DNA of 64,000 nt from Actinernus sp. WN-2022 (GCA_030867875.1 JAOWCC010001368.1:7053714-7117713); one strand, 5' to 3'; counted from the stretch's first letter, positions 11,701 to 21,647 are shown. The notes: generated by a model from the sequence alone, not told the origin. Numbers and translations are program-made.

Positions 11701-11959
11701 ATTTGAGTCAACCGTGTGACACAATAAGATCCAAGATGGCGGCACTTTAGCCCCTGAATCGATTATCTCTTATTTTAATTAACAGAATCCCCATATTGGG
11801 GGTCCAGGTCTTGAAAACTGCGGGCTCACAGAGGCAGAGAGAAGACTGGTGCAGAGATTTGACCCTAGTGTTCTCCATGGCGACGCGGCAGCCATTAGTT
11901 CACCGTGTGATGTGGATACTATTGGCTTCTTTATTGCCAAGTTTGTGAAAAAGTCATGA
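2673..11959 (+). CDS. NSUN6: NSUN6-like methyltransferase, 3' five exons (segment A copy, intact frame)
   Basis: Exons are 2673-2713, 6410-6560, 8835-8995, 9590-9715 and 11786-11959, the last ending in TGA at 11957-11959. Phases agree throughout, and the same domains are read as in segment B: GGKTTHLATLM, VVAFDKS, DAPCSALGQRP, YSTCTIT and a terminal exon ending GFFIAKFVKKS. This copy has no frameshift in the last exon. The upstream PUA exons would lie left of the window. An AATAAA at 12030-12035, about 70 bp after the stop, is a plausible polyadenylation signal. The introns carry several inverted-repeat elements absent from segment B. Confidence 0.9.
4405..5237. mobile_element. Inverted-repeat element with ~180-bp arms (AGCCTGCGTC...GACGCAGACT)
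   Basis: The left arm, from about 4405 to 4585, is repeated in inverted orientation at about 5060-5237; both contain CACGTCTTCTGACTGGCCAT or its complement. Segment B keeps only the left arm (from 32655) because about 1.5 kb corresponding to 4646-6138 is missing there. No coding capacity was recognised. Confidence 0.65.
5609..5970 (+). mobile_element. tRNA-derived SINE embedded in an inverted repeat
   Basis: The centre has Pol III promoter boxes: an A box (TGGCACAGTGG, 5743-5753) and a B box (GGTTCGATTCC, 5786-5796). These are followed by the tail TATGTGAGTTGAGTTTGTTG. About 120 bp at each side (from 5609 and up to 5970) are inverted copies of each other. The tail is also found at 35017-35100 and, inverted, near 24270-24352, so this is a repeat family. 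Absent from segment B. Confidence 0.65.
6296..6376 (+). repeat. GTCT/GTCG tetranucleotide microsatellite (segment A)
   Basis: About 80 bp of alternating GTCT and GTCG units lie just upstream of the NSUN6 exon at 6410. The segment B equivalent (33028-33054) is only about 27 bp. It produces a spurious SVCLSVCL ORF. Confidence 0.85.
6410..6560 (+). CDS. NSUN6: NSUN6 exon: SAM-binding region (segment A)
   Basis: It encodes GLVVAFDKSLPKVQKI and IVKPYVFDAVKSLDEAIERL. It is preceded by a tetranucleotide GTCT/GTCG repeat in the polypyrimidine region of the intron and followed by a GTATGT donor. Confidence 0.88.
7476..7646. mobile_element. 171-bp fold-back MITE with 9-bp target duplication, segment A only
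   Basis: Terminal inverted repeats of about 63 bp with two mismatches begin TAGACTGCGAACA. The 9-bp target TGCTAGAAG is duplicated at 7467-7475 and 7647-7655, and segment B shows it once (36032-36040). A 9-bp duplication suits Mutator-like transposases. Confidence 0.88.
8384..8620. mobile_element. 237-bp fold-back MITE with ~80-bp near-perfect arms, segment A only
   Basis: Arms of about 80 bp differ at a single base and begin AGGAGATATTGTAGTTGAGT. Segment B has the uninterrupted sequence TTTTGTAATTAAGG. The duplicated target is at most AT (2 bp). Confidence 0.87.
8835..8995 (+). CDS. NSUN6: NSUN6 exon: motif IV (segment A)
   Basis: It reads FGRILLDAPCSALGQRP followed by SVVRMSLKELQSFPKL in the frame fixed by the previous exon. 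Donor GTAAGT at 8996. Confidence 0.9.
9246..9361. repeat. Inverted repeat, ~45-bp arms (ACGAGGCTCCGTGCA)
   Basis: GAATCAATACGAGGCTCCGT and its complement face each other across a short loop within the NSUN6 intron. It occurs in both copies (segment B about 37408-37525). Confidence 0.7.
9590..9715 (+). CDS. NSUN6: NSUN6 exon: motif VI (segment A)
   Basis: It encodes GGVLVYSTCTITTHENEEQV, including the catalytic cysteine. Donor GTGAGT at 9716; a 537-bp inverted-repeat element starts only about 20 bp into the following intron. Confidence 0.92.
9735..10271. mobile_element. 537-bp MITE, TIR TTAAAGTGCC, ~210-bp arms (segment A)
   Basis: The arms from 9735 and back from 10271 are about 90% complementary over about 210 bp, including GGGTCGATTCCCTATCTTAC. 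It lies in the last NSUN6 intron, 20 bp after the exon. The segment B equivalent is 37890-38426. Confidence 0.82.
10398..10800. mobile_element. 403-bp MITE, TIR TTAAAGTGCCACTACGA (segment A)
   Basis: It starts TTAAAGTGCCACTACGA and ends in TCGTAGTGGCACTTTAA. A smaller inverted repeat (CCGCCATTACTGGA, about 10556-10660) is nested inside. It shares the ten terminal bases with its two neighbours. Confidence 0.78.
10827..11221. mobile_element. 395-bp MITE, TIR TTAAAGTGCC/GACACTTTAA (segment A)
   Basis: Third element of the same terminal family in a row, with a short terminal match only. The internal GTGACGTAAATACCTTTGAA occurs with an inverted partner (about 10960-11050). Confidence 0.6.
11334..11647. 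mobile_element. ~314-bp MITE, TIR CCCTATATCATTATGACGTC, segment A only
   Basis: A 21-bp perfect inverted repeat begins CCCTATATCATTATGACGTC at both ends (11334-11354 and 11627-11647). Segment B reads directly CACTAAAATACCAATTGCCC, so the whole block is missing there. AATT occurs on both sides; exact insertion limits are uncertain by about 20 bp. Confidence 0.78.
11661..11753. repeat. Inverted repeat GCCGCCATCTTGGATCTTAT (segment A)
   Basis: Two arms of about 40 bp flank a short loop 32 bp before the NSUN6 terminal exon. The arms carry CCGCCATCTT and TGACGTCA/TGACAC motifs. A shorter form is at 39464-39532 in segment B. Confidence 0.75.
11786..11959 (+). CDS. NSUN6: NSUN6 terminal exon (segment A, intact)
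   Basis: Fifty-seven codons plus TGA: NPHIGGPGLENCGLTEAERRL, then VQRFDPSVLHGDAA, then DVDTIGFFIAKFVKKS. The closing GFFIAKFV strand is typical of NSUN proteins. Confidence 0.9.
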   Translation, partial: NPHIGGPGLENCGLTEAERRLVQRFDPSVLHGDAAAISSPCDVDTIGFFIAKFVKKS

Positions 11960-12029
11960 TAACATTTTGAATCTGCATTCATTAAATCATGACAAGAATA
12001 CACGTATGTTCATCGACGTCTCTAAAAGA

Positions 12030-12035
12030 AATAAA
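12030..12035 (+). promoter_or_regulatory. Candidate polyadenylation signal AATAAA for NSUN6 (segment A)
   Basis: AATAAA occurs about 70 bp after the NSUN6 stop codon at the expected position for a short 3' UTR. Segment B carries the same motif in the equivalent place. Confidence 0.4.
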
Positions 12036-12334
12036 ATAGAACGAATATATTTTTTCGCATCCGGAATCTTATTTGTTATGTCTGTAAACTGATTCAATCC
12101 AAAATTAATTGGAAGTAGAATAGTTGTCACCCAAATACACGGTCATGAACACAATTGTTAAGTGTTTCCGTGAAAAGTCTTTTTGTACATACTGGAAGCC
12201 GGAACAACTGGTTCACATAGATCCATTTTTTTAAACCTCTTAATCCAACTGTTAATTTGTTGGCTTAATAGCGTTGATCAGTGCCCGGCCCCGGTTCTAC
12301 AATACAAAGATTATTGAAGTGCGGTAGACTTGTA

Positions 12335-12477
12335 GTCTCTATAAAGCTGGCCCGGGTTTCGAAGCAAGGGTCAGCGCTATCCCGCGGGTTAGATCCCTAA
12401 CCTCGTGTTAAACTCTGCATGCAGATTTAGCGCTATCCTGGGGAGAGAGTTACCTTTGCTTCGAACACCCGGGCCCT
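12335..12477. mobile_element. Short MITE with GGCCCGGGT ends (segment A)
   Basis: GCCCGGGTTTCGAAGCAAGG and, inverted, CTTTGCTTCGAACACCCGGG bracket about 140 bp downstream of NSUN6. In segment B (about 40161-40692) a 404-bp element is inserted in its centre. Confidence 0.65.
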
Positions 12478-12536
12478 GGCGTGTGTGGGTCTGCATCAGC
12501 GATACGGAAATGTATCAACATAAAGTTCATATTAAG

Positions 12537-12998
12537 TAATGGTCCATATAAGAACTGTAGTAGAATCCATTGTTCTGCAGCAATGAGCCTCCATCACATA
12601 CGATTTTGCTTGAATATGCCTTAGTGCTTTAGGATGTGTCTACAGTCCAAACTACATCTCGAAAATAAAGTATTTGTTTATGCTATTGGCTCTTTTTTCT
12701 GTGAAAACTCAGACAAGCCACCATCCAGCCAATCGGATATAGAGAAAACAAAATATTTTTCAATCGAAAATTTGAGAACTTTCCCCACATACGATATTCT
12801 TCGAAATTAAACCATAGTTAGTTTGATCAAAAATATATTCAAACCACAAAATAATATCGAATGATAATGCATTATTTCGATGGGTTTATATTGAATTTAA
12901 AAGTATCAACCAATGAAATTACGAGAAAGAATAATAGAAAATTAACACCTTTTAACATTCCTTGCCGTGGAGCACTACAGTTCTTATCTGGACCATTA
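12537..12998. mobile_element. 462-bp MITE, TIR TAATGGTCCATATAAGAACT (segment A)
   Basis: The ends are 25-bp inverted repeats with one or two mismatches (TAATGGTCCAKATAAGAACT); TTAA lies at or next to both ends. It sits between NSUN6 and the GPCR, about 110 bp from the GPCR stop. Further copies are at 40754-41216 and, truncated, at 48816-49226. Confidence 0.82.
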
Positions 12999-13105
12999 AG
13001 TGTATGCCAACCATGCAGTGAGTTGCAGCTCAAATTTCAAGCATTAGCCCGGCTTTATCAGAGCAAAGGGGCGAGTCTACTTTCTTTGTCATAGTAAACA
13101 ATCAA

Positions 13106-14131
13106 TCACTGAATCGAATTGGACCTTTCTTGTGGCGCTGGTGTCACTGTTCCCCTTGCGACAAACCTCGACACATCCTTCCTTCCTCTGAGCTGTTTCC
13201 GATAGTGTCCGCGGTTAAGAGCCAGAAACAAACAAGGACTCACAGCGCTGTTCAAATGCGCCAGAAAAAACCTCCAGAACCTTAAGTTACACGGTATTCT
13301 GTCCAGTACAACCTTCGCGAGAAAGTACGTCAACCAACACAGTACAAACGCGAAAGACACCGACGCTAACATATGGACAGTCTTTCTGCTTGCACGTCTG
13401 TAGCGATTTTCTTGTCCTTGCGCGCTTGCTTGTCTCGGAAACACACCAGGTTTCTTCTTCCTCCTCAAGTAAATTATCATCACTGTGTAAATAGAGCAAA
13501 TTAACACCAGAGGGATGATATAAAACACGATGAGAAGAGCTGTGTAATAAGCCTTTGTTGCCCAGTCATCGTCAAAGACATTCTTAAGGTTTCCCGAACA
13601 TGAACGCCCAGTTACCGTAGTTTTAATTTTCAAGGCATAGAGATATGGAGCCCGCGCCACCATAGCTGTGCCCCAAATTGCGGCGATCATGACTTTAGCA
13701 CCTTTCGTTGCTAGTCTTCGTTTTAGTGGAAATATGATGGAATTAAATCGGTCCACGCTAAGAGCAAGTAGGGTTAGGACGGATGATATCAGTGATACGT
13801 GGTGGAAGTAGGGCACAAGTTTGCATAAGACTAGTCCCGGTATGCCAGCCACGAGCCATTCTGTTCCAACGACCAACATAACAACAACCCTCGGCATGTA
13901 GACCATTGTTATCAGAAGATCTGCAACACACAAGTTGATTATGAACAAGTTCATCGTCTTTCTCATGACTTTATCTTTGCTGACAATGAAAACCACGATG
14001 CTATTTGCGATTAAAGACACGACAATGATGACGACGTAAGCGAAGACTCGAAGAGTTGTCACAAGGACGGAGTCAGATGTGAAACATCGGCTGGATACCG
14101 TAGAGCTGTTGCCGCTTGTGAAGTTATCCAT
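13106..14131 (-). CDS. Class A (rhodopsin-like) G-protein-coupled receptor, neuropeptide-receptor type, intact
   Basis: A single-exon 341-residue seven-helix membrane receptor. The N terminus carries N-glycosylation sequons (FTSGNSST) and no signal peptide. TM1 holds the GN-type asparagine (LIANSIVVFIV), TM2 has NLCVADLL with the conserved Asp, and a TM3 Cys lies in LVLCKLVPYF. The DRY box is DRF (LSVDRFNSIIFPL), TM4 has the Trp of AAIWG and TM5 the Pro of YIIPLVLICSIY. TM6 reads FVLCWLTYF and TM7 LNSAVSPCLFLAL, an NPxxY box altered to SPxxF. Intracellular loop 3 is basic (YLRRKKK). It most resembles peptide-type receptors (somatostatin, galanin or QRFP-like), but the ligand cannot be told. 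It is convergent with NSUN6. Confidence 0.88.
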   Translation of the reverse strand: MDNFTSGNSSTVSSRCFTSDSVLVTTLRVFAYVVIIVVSLIANSIVVFIVSKDKVMRKTMNLFIINLCVADLLITMVYMPRVVVMLVVGTEWLVAGIPGLVLCKLVPYFHHVSLISSVLTLLALSVDRFNSIIFPLKRRLATKGAKVMIAAIWGTAMVARAPYLYALKIKTTVTGRSCSGNLKNVFDDDWATKAYYTALLIVFYIIPLVLICSIYTVMIIYLRRKKKPGVFPRQASAQGQENRYRRASRKTVHMLASVSFAFVLCWLTYFLAKVVLDRIPCNLRFWRFFLAHLNSAVSPCLFLALNRGHYRKQLRGRKDVSRFVARGTVTPAPQERSNSIQ

Positions 14132-14766
14132 TGACGCAACTGGTAATGAAATTTTCTGCGAAAGAAGATGAACGCGTAAGAGTAATGACGGGTGGATTTT
14201 CGCAGTAAATCAGGGCCGGGTTGCCGAAGCAAGGATAACTTTATCCCTAGGATAGCGCTAAATCTGTAATTATAATCTGTACAGTTTAACTCCGGGATCC
14301 AGAGCCACAATTTTGCAAATAATTAACAACTATTCTCCAAACTGGAGGTGACTTATGGTGGATATTTATTCACCGACACTGAGGGAGTAATTGTTTTAGT
14401 ATATACCGCACAAGAGAAAAAGCGAGCCCAGATTAGTTCAAAAAGCTGCTTACAAGTGAATACATCACGCGCGAGTCCAAGACTGAACCATTTTGTCTCC
14501 AAGCCAGAAGGTGAATAGCACAAGATAATCCGAGTTTGAATAGCCAATCCGGCAGAGCGCGCGAAAAGCACTTCATGTTTGTGGTATATAGAGATTATTA
14601 CATACTAAGAGCTTGATATCATTTTTATTCACGAGTATTTAATGGCCGCCATATTGCGAACGAGAGTCTTCGTAGTTTTTTTTCTCTGTTACTGTAATTG
14701 TAGTTGTGTTTGATGGTTCTGCGATTCGCGATTCTTCCCATTAATTCTCTGTGGCAAAAAAGTTAA

Positions 14767-15119
14767 ACACTGGTATATAATCAACTAAAGTGGTATTTTC
14801 TCGGTGTAAGAAACCACCCAAACTTGTAGGGTTCCTGAAAGTACGAATTAAAGCGACACTTTAAACTTTAGAACTTTAATCTTGCTCATTAGCATACACT
14901 AATTATTATTATTGTATTGTATGTATTGTATTCTTAAACACGGCTGAAAATGATTTGCAATTCAAATATTAGGGTTTCTTACACCGAGAAAGAACCACTA
15001 AAGTCGATTGAGGTATGCTAACCGCCGTGGAAAGCGAGTAGCAGCGGACGTTTCGAGCGCTAGCCTTTCGTCAGAGCTTTGCATACCTCGATCGACTTTA
15101 GTTGATTATATACCAGTGT
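14767..15119. mobile_element. 353-bp MITE, TIR ACACTGGTATATAATCAACT (segment A)
   Basis: The 25-bp perfect inverted ends start ACACTGGTATATAATCAACT. The interior holds GACGTTTCGAGCGCTAGCC-like sequence and a nested TTTCTCGGTGTAAGAAA/TTTCTTACACCGAGAAA inverted pair. Confidence 0.82.
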
Positions 15120-16893
15120 TTATCTTCCCCGCTGACGCAGACCAACACTAGTTTTTACAGGAACTAGTTGCCTATCGGCAAAAATATTAGATTGGATTAT
15201 TTCTCATTTCCCTTACCGGCCAATTATAGTATTTATCTTCCATCTAATCGTTGGAAGGGATTAAGTTCCCGTTTTCCAGGCCGCTTGAATAATCCTAATA
15301 TTTTAATAAAAGTTGTGTGAATATAAATATTTGAAAGAAATATTAGTAAATCATTATTGCCAGGCTTCGTTGTTTTTCTCTTTATGTTGCTTGAGTTACT
15401 GTAACAGTTGTTGTGTTTGATGATATTAACTCGATGTTCTGCAATTCACAATTTTTCCCATCAGTTCTCTGTGGCAGAAGTTAGATTGGATTTTTCTCAT
15501 TTCCTTTAGCGTCCAATAATCGTATTTATCAGCCAAGCGCTTTGTCTAATCGATGGAAGGGATTAAGTTCTCATGCAGACATGTGATCAACAGTTGCTGC
15601 ATAAAGTACAAGAAAAAAACCTCATTTACAACCCCCCAAATACTTGAATATAAGTTCACCTGTGTTAAAAGTCATCGCTTTTTATACTTTAACTTCTATT
15701 GACCAAACTCGACGCAATAATAATACGCTGGATTTTTGCAGATCTAGACGCGTTGCTCAGTTGCAACTTACTGATGGACTGATAGCCTGAGAGCAGAATA
15801 TATTCATCGAGACTGGACGATTTGATTTAAGAATCATACAAAATACCGATAGCTTCTTATAAGTAAACGCTACAGAAAACTTTGTTTGCTTTCTAGCGAT
15901 GAGATCTCACATGGATTCAGCAACTAAATCGCTAAAACGAGGTGTTCACACAAGTATAGCCGCGAGTGTTTGAAATCTCTATACAGATACGAGCTCGGTT
16001 TTATGTATCAGGTAAACAACTACAAGACATACCTTTGGTTTTGGGCAGGAGAAAGAAAAGTGTTTTAACAATAGTAGTATTCTTGGTTCCTTGTTTGGTC
16101 TTGTGTGATGAACGAGGCTAGCCGAGGAAATGCGATCAACGCAAGCAACTGTCTTCAACGTTCCTCTCGGCTTATCGGCGTATTCGGAACCTGGATCCGT
16201 AGTGGCGGTTAGTTATGGCGATCTAGCTCTAGTTCCTGTCGTCTGACCACTGCGTCATGGTTAACGTAATTCGGAATCTAAAAAAAATAACAGCTTCGGA
16301 TTTCGACTGCCAGGTTTTCGTTTTTAATTATGAGCACATTGAGAATGGTGTCATGCGCTGGAAGGGAAGAGCTTTACTTTGTGTGACATTAACTAAGAAT
16401 TATATAAAGTCAACAACTTACCGGTCAATCAAATCTTCAATACAAAGCAGTTTAAATTAATCAGCTCTTTGCTTTGTAATTAAACAGTTCCAAGAGTGGT
16501 AAGAAAAAAAATTGAATGAAGAAAAGATTAAGGAACTACGAATATATTTAATACCGCATCACCATTTAGGGATGAGGTGTCTTTGTTTTATGTCATCTGG
16601 TGAAAGTAATTTCGTAGTCTGTGTTATTTTAATATAGCTTGTCTTTCAGTTGAGCAATTAAAAGTAAATAATACATGAAACGATTAACGAACAATCTTTT
16701 CTTTTCACGAACACTCGATCAGTGTGACATTGTCGCAATGCGTATGTTTAAAACCTGAACAGGTGAAAACTACGATTACCGGGAGAATAATCGCCAGAAA
16801 AAAAGAGTGCTCTAATTAAACAACCTTTACTTCATTTACGCCGCCGGGCCGTACCAAAATATTACGTCTAGCAATTCCCAAATATAACCCCCC

Positions 16894-16937
<44 letters not shown>

Positions 16938-18325
16938 AGGCATTTGACATTTTTGATTCAGAGCCTTGCAAATGCCCCACCGGATTTTTGTTGGAACGAG
17001 TGAATATTGGTAAAATTTCCTCTTTTTGACGAATTTTCCCACACCAACGGGACAGACTGAGTTATCAATTGCTCCACGTATGCCGGGGGGGGGGGGGGGG
17101 GGGGGGGAGGGGAAGAAGGAGGTTTGGAATTGACAGAGACATTACTTGATCTAATGCGATGCTTGGAAACGTTAATTTTCAGTTTACTAAATCGAAACGG
17201 TCATATAATAATGATGTTATGATCATGATGACGAATACAGAAACTTAGAATAAAAAACTTCGTGGGCAAAAGCAGTAAGTGGTCATGTATTACATTTCTG
17301 TAATGATTGCCTTTAGACAAAATTGGAATGGCACTGTCAACGCCCAAATGATCAACTTTCTCATGATGAAAGAGTAAAATTACTAGAGTATGCTTTACAG
17401 ATATCAGTACTGGAGAAAGTTCGAGACAATTTTGATGAAGGATGGCAACGATTCAAGTGGATGAAAAATACTGCTTATAATATAATTTTAGAGCTACTTG
17501 AAATCGATTCACTGTAATCGCAATCAAGTTTCTAGAATAAGCTTTAATTCTTTAACGGTAAAGTGTGTACTCCATGCTGATCATATACAACGCTTGTCGA
17601 AGTTTATACGATATTTCGGCTGGCCAGTATACCAGCCTTCTTCAGGTTTTATTTTACAGTGGAGGTCACAAATGGATACAAGGCTTATATAAATGGTTAA
17701 TTACGCAATGAGCGGAAATTATAAAATCGATGATCAAGATCTGTTTTTTGATCCAACGTGTGGCAGGATTGATTGTAGACGGTTTTTGCTGTGGTTTTCT
17801 AACCTTAACTATATATTTAATTCTCTGCCATCCTCTATCGAAAATGTTTGACTGAAAAGCATACCAAGATATTCACATGATGTTTCTCTTCTATTTTGCA
17901 ATTTTCTTTTAATGAAACTTGAAGGTTCAATTCGATTGACAGTGCCCCTTTAACATGACGCCCCTTTAACATGACGCCCCTTTAACATGACGCCCCTTTA
18001 ACATGACGCCCCTTTAACATGACGCCCAAGCACGATATCAATTTCAAGGATTGTGAATTGAAAAGCGCCGGCTTTGAAAAGGAAGCTCGACAAGGTTTTC
18101 TGGCCGCGCGGGAATGGTAACTAAACTGATATTTTGTGGCGCGAAATTTCTCGTCAATTTTTCGATAAGTTTCGAAAACGCGTGGTGAAATTTCTTCATT
18201 TTTGATAGACAAAACCAAATAGTGTATAAATGTATTATTAAAATATTATGTAAGAGGTTCCGTATCCAAGCGCAATTATGTAAAAACGACGTCTTACAAA
18301 ATTTACTCGGCTGTTAACCCGAGTT
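15120..18325. other. Non-coding stretch between MITE and LINE fragment (segment A)
   Basis: No convincing gene was found. Contents include a poly-C tract (about 16890-16935), a poly-G tract (about 17083-17107), and five tandem copies of the 17-bp unit CCCCTTTAACATGACGC (about 17944-18028). Short ORFs such as 16257-16460 and 17323-17517 are not conserved as frames in segment B. Confidence 0.6.
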
Positions 18326-19030
18326 TTTATTTATTTTATTTATTTATTTACAACATTTGGGCGTAACGCCACAGGAGACAAACAATAGGACTCAAAGTCC
18401 CCTACGAGGCTTGTCTCCGCCAGCAGTCACGATGGATGTTAACGAGAAGAAAAAAGAGAAAAAAAAACATATATATATATATACATACAATAATTAGATA
18501 ATGAATGAATAAATACAAAATCAAGTACGATAATAACATTATGCTACAAATAGTTTGAATGCAAGCAGCGCAACTGGATGATATGATGATAGTAACAATA
18601 ATCAACTACTTTAACACGGGCATACGGTTACAAGGTTAGAACGATGACAGAGGGGACAAGTAACGAACCAAGTTCGAATGTTGAAGGTATCAAAGACCGA
18701 GTTTAGCCTTTCAAAGTAAAGTTTTTTCAGTTTGAGTTTGAAAGAGGAGGTAGAGGGAGAAGAGCGAAGATCGACTGGAAGAGCGTTCCATAGAGGACAG
18801 ATACGTACAAAGTAGGAAGAACGAAACGTCGAGGTACGGGCAGGAATTAAGCGTAAGTCTAGACCAGAGGAGCCGCGACGAGTTACAGATCTGTTAAATA
18901 GTAGAATGTCAGAGGTGTCGATCAAAATTTCACCTTTAAGACAGCGGAATAGAAAAAGCAGGTCAAGATATTCAAGGAAGTAGCAGAGAGGAAGAAGATT
19001 TAGTCGATGAAGTCTCGATTTGTAGTAAGT
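18326..19030 (-). mobile_element. 5'-truncated LINE, RT C-terminal end, segment A only
   Basis: On the minus strand the region encodes the typical post-RT tail of a CR1/L2/Jockey-like LINE: LHRLNLLPLCYFLEYLDLLF, then FRSSYFVRICPLWNALP and FKLKLKKLYF. A cysteine pair with a histidine follows. The 3' end has an (AAAT)n tail, seen as TTTATTTATTTT on the plus strand. Segment B has no such block between GAGTTTTTAT and TCTGTAAGTT. The 5' side is truncated, as is usual for LINE insertions. Confidence 0.8.
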
Positions 19031-19645
19031 TTTGTAAGTTATTTTGTGAAAACCCAAAACGCATGCACTTGGCTGTGTACGGGTCCAAATAAAGATGTAT
19101 TTGTTGTTGTTGTCGTTAATTGTTAATGCCAATTGGTGCTACCTACTGGAGTTAGATATTGATCAGTGGTATTAAGTTGAAAGAGCAAGGCCCTGAGATT
19201 CCCACACAGCATAATGTATAGACAAATTTCCTACTGAACTGCATTAGGCCAAGATGGTCTCTTTATTAGGCATATTAATAATGAATAATTTCATCTAAAT
19301 CCTTCTTTCTTTGTGTACGTTAAAGGAGAACTGAACCCTAAAATCAACCCAACGTCAATACAAAGATGTATTCGAAAGAAATAAGTTCTGCTATTTCCAT
19401 GCACTACTAAATATTCCGCGAGATGCGAGCGTGTGTTAAGCCAAACACCTAGATCTCCCGGGAACGTCTTGTCATGCTTTCTCAACATTACCACGTTCAT
19501 TTAGAGGCGTATTTAAGGCCTCTTACCCTAATTCAGGGCTTTTAGATGAATTCGCCAACGCGGCAACAAGAGTTTTTATTTTCTGTTTTGTTCTCGTCGC
19601 CGAAGCCCAACTTAGTACTCAATTTCCAAATTAAACTTTACCGTT

Positions 19646-19858
19646 ATGGCTGCCCCCCAAGAACCCCCGGCCCAACAGTTAGCGGCTTTACAGCACTATA
19701 ATGCAGACAACGCAGCAGCAGTAGCTCCAAATGTCCAAGAACCTGAACAACCGGCAGCGGAAAACCAACAGAACGAGGTTACCGTAGCATTTCTTTCTCC
19801 GTTGTATCTCCGTCGTCCCGGATTTTTGGGGTCCCTAGTCGTCCGCCTGCCTTCATAA
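19646..19858 (+). CDS. Short alanine/proline/glutamine-rich ORF of the retrotransposon leader
   Basis: Seventy codons: MAAPQEPPAQQLAALQ, then EPEQPAAENQQNE. It lies just after terminal repeat A1, where Gag-like ORF1 would be expected in a Ngaro/DIRS element. No domain is recognisable. In segment B (from 47324) the frame is disrupted by a small insertion after the fifth codon. It may be the start of a decayed ORF1. Confidence 0.35.
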   Translation: MAAPQEPPAQQLAALQHYNADNAAAVAPNVQEPEQPAAENQQNEVTVAFLSPLYLRRPGFLGSLVVRLPS

Positions 19859-20221
19859 AGTTTTTTCCATGCCTCGTGTTGCTCTCGTAGTTTCGTACTC
19901 CCCGTATTATTTCGCTGTTCTAGTACTTGCACTACTTTTGGGCCACTCTGGTCGACATTTTAGCAGCCAAGTCTCGTCCCACGTGTTATGTGCCGTCTAT
20001 CGTTTCGCCGTTTTGTTCCACACATGCCTTTGGTTAATAACCTACGCATTCATATTTTTTTTTTTTTTTTTTTTTTTAGGTTATATTAGCGTTTTCCATT
20101 TATTTTTATCATTAATTATGTATCATTATTTGCTTACTACACTGAAACGTCCCCGTGGAGATGTGTTCAATAAAGTTGTATTGTATTATTGTATCGGGAG
20201 GTCCACTGTGTTTTGCTATAG

Positions 20222-20735
20222 TAGCCGTGGGTCGGCAAGGGAGCTGTAGGTCGGCAAATACTTGGAGTCGGCAAAAAGCTCTATGTCGGAAAAGAGCCGT
20301 AGGTCGGCAAAAAACCCTATGTTGGAAAAGAGCCGTGGTCGGTAAAGGGTACTATGTCGGAAAAGAGTACTATGTCAGAATAGAGCCGTGGGTCGGCAAG
20401 AGTACTATGTCTGAATAGAGCCGTGGGTCGGCAAAGAGTACTATGTCGGAAAAGAGCCGTGGGTCGGCAAAGAGTACTATGTCAGTCTGAATAGAGCCGT
20501 GGGTCGGTAAAGAGTACTATGTCTGAATAGAGCCGTGGGTCGGCAAAGAGTACTATGTCAGAATAGAGCCGTGGGTCGGCAAAGAGTACTATGTCTGAAT
20601 AGAGCCGTGGGTCGGCAAAGAGTACTATGTCAGTCTGAATAGAGCCGTGGGTCGGTAAAGAGTACTATGTCGGAATAGAGCCGTGGGTCGGCAAAGAGAA
20701 CTATGTCTGAATCAGTAGAGCCGTGGGTCGGCGAT
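20222..20735 (+). repeat. 36-bp minisatellite (GTGGGTCGGCAAAGAGTACT unit), segment A
   Basis: About nine to ten imperfect 36-bp units of the form GAGCCGTGGGTCGGCAAAG followed by AGTACTATGTCTGAATA. Divergent half-units extend to about 20850. It lies inside the retrotransposon leader. The unit length is a multiple of three, so long repetitive ORFs appear on both strands. Confidence 0.9.
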
Positions 20736-21398
20736 AAAGTCAGGTGTTGTGCGACTGAAATTACAGCAGCAAGGTGTCGGTTAGGAGCCGTGGGTAGGCA
20801 AGCGTGCTCGCAGGCCATTTTACGTTTAATAGCATTGTAGCCGTGTGTCGGCAAAAACCCTGAGTTTTGACCCTACGCTGTGAGGTTGGTCAGTTGTGTA
20901 ATTATTTTTAGCATATCTATACTACCATGTCGAATAGTGCCTAGATTTATCAGTATATTTCCTAAAGTTTCGTGACTATACATCCAATAGTCACAAAGCA
21001 ATTTACCATTTAACTTATAGTGTTTTCTACGTGATTTGTGAGCTTATCCGAAGTAGCCTCGTTTTGGTGTAATTACAATTTCTAATTTATGCATCTCACC
21101 CAAATCAGTAGCATTAATCAGTTTAAATCAATAGCTTGTCATTATCTTTTGGCTATTTTTTGGCTATTATGGTATTAGTGTCGGTCACTTACGCCGGCAT
21201 AGGGGGTATAGGCGACAGCTTTATGGGTCTAAAACTTTATACGCTGCATATTCCTACGAATTGCAGTTCTCCTTAAAGCTTTCCAACCAGCGAGGCGCCC
21301 CACTCGCTATCACTCCCTTATTGCAGTGCTCAATCGGTTTTAACGGCTAGGCGGGGTTTTCCTCCGTGATATAATACTTAGTTTTCCTCCGGCATTCC

Positions 21399-21647
21399 AT
21401 GTGTTTCACTGAGCTTGAACAACTCGGAAAGCAAGTCAATGACATCCGCCAGCTTCAGGACTCCGGTTCTGTGGATGCTGGGCTCAGACACCTCAGGGAG
21501 CTTCTAGCCCGCCCCGTACCCCTCTTCGACCCGCACGCTGCCTTGGCGGCATTGGAGAATCTCGTTCACATCGCAAGAGAGAAGGCCTCCGCCAATGCTT
21601 CGCGTTACTCCATCATACTGCGTCAGATTCGCCCGCTGCTTAAATAG
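21399..21647 (+). CDS. Small leucine-rich ORF of the retrotransposon (unknown function)
   Basis: Eighty-two residues, largely helical and leucine-rich (LEQLGKQVNDIRQL, LRELLARPVPLFDPHAALAA). It lies immediately before the pol region and could be the end of a Gag-like or linker protein. In segment B its 5' two thirds is replaced by a MITE remnant. No family is recognised. Confidence 0.35.
   Translation: MCFTELEQLGKQVNDIRQLQDSGSVDAGLRHLRELLARPVPLFDPHAALAALENLVHIAREKASANASRYSIILRQIRPLLK

Noticed and set aside
16836..17042. ORF with a polyglycine stretch
   Set aside because: It is produced by a poly-C tract; the frame is not kept in segment B.
17323..17517. 64-residue ORF with a plausible helical composition (segment A)
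   Set aside because: Segment B has frame-breaking differences in the same place and no domain is recognised.
20222..20735. Regularly spaced repeats that might suggest a CRISPR-like array
   Set aside because: The whole 36-bp unit is repeated head to tail with no unique spacers, and the genome is eukaryotic.
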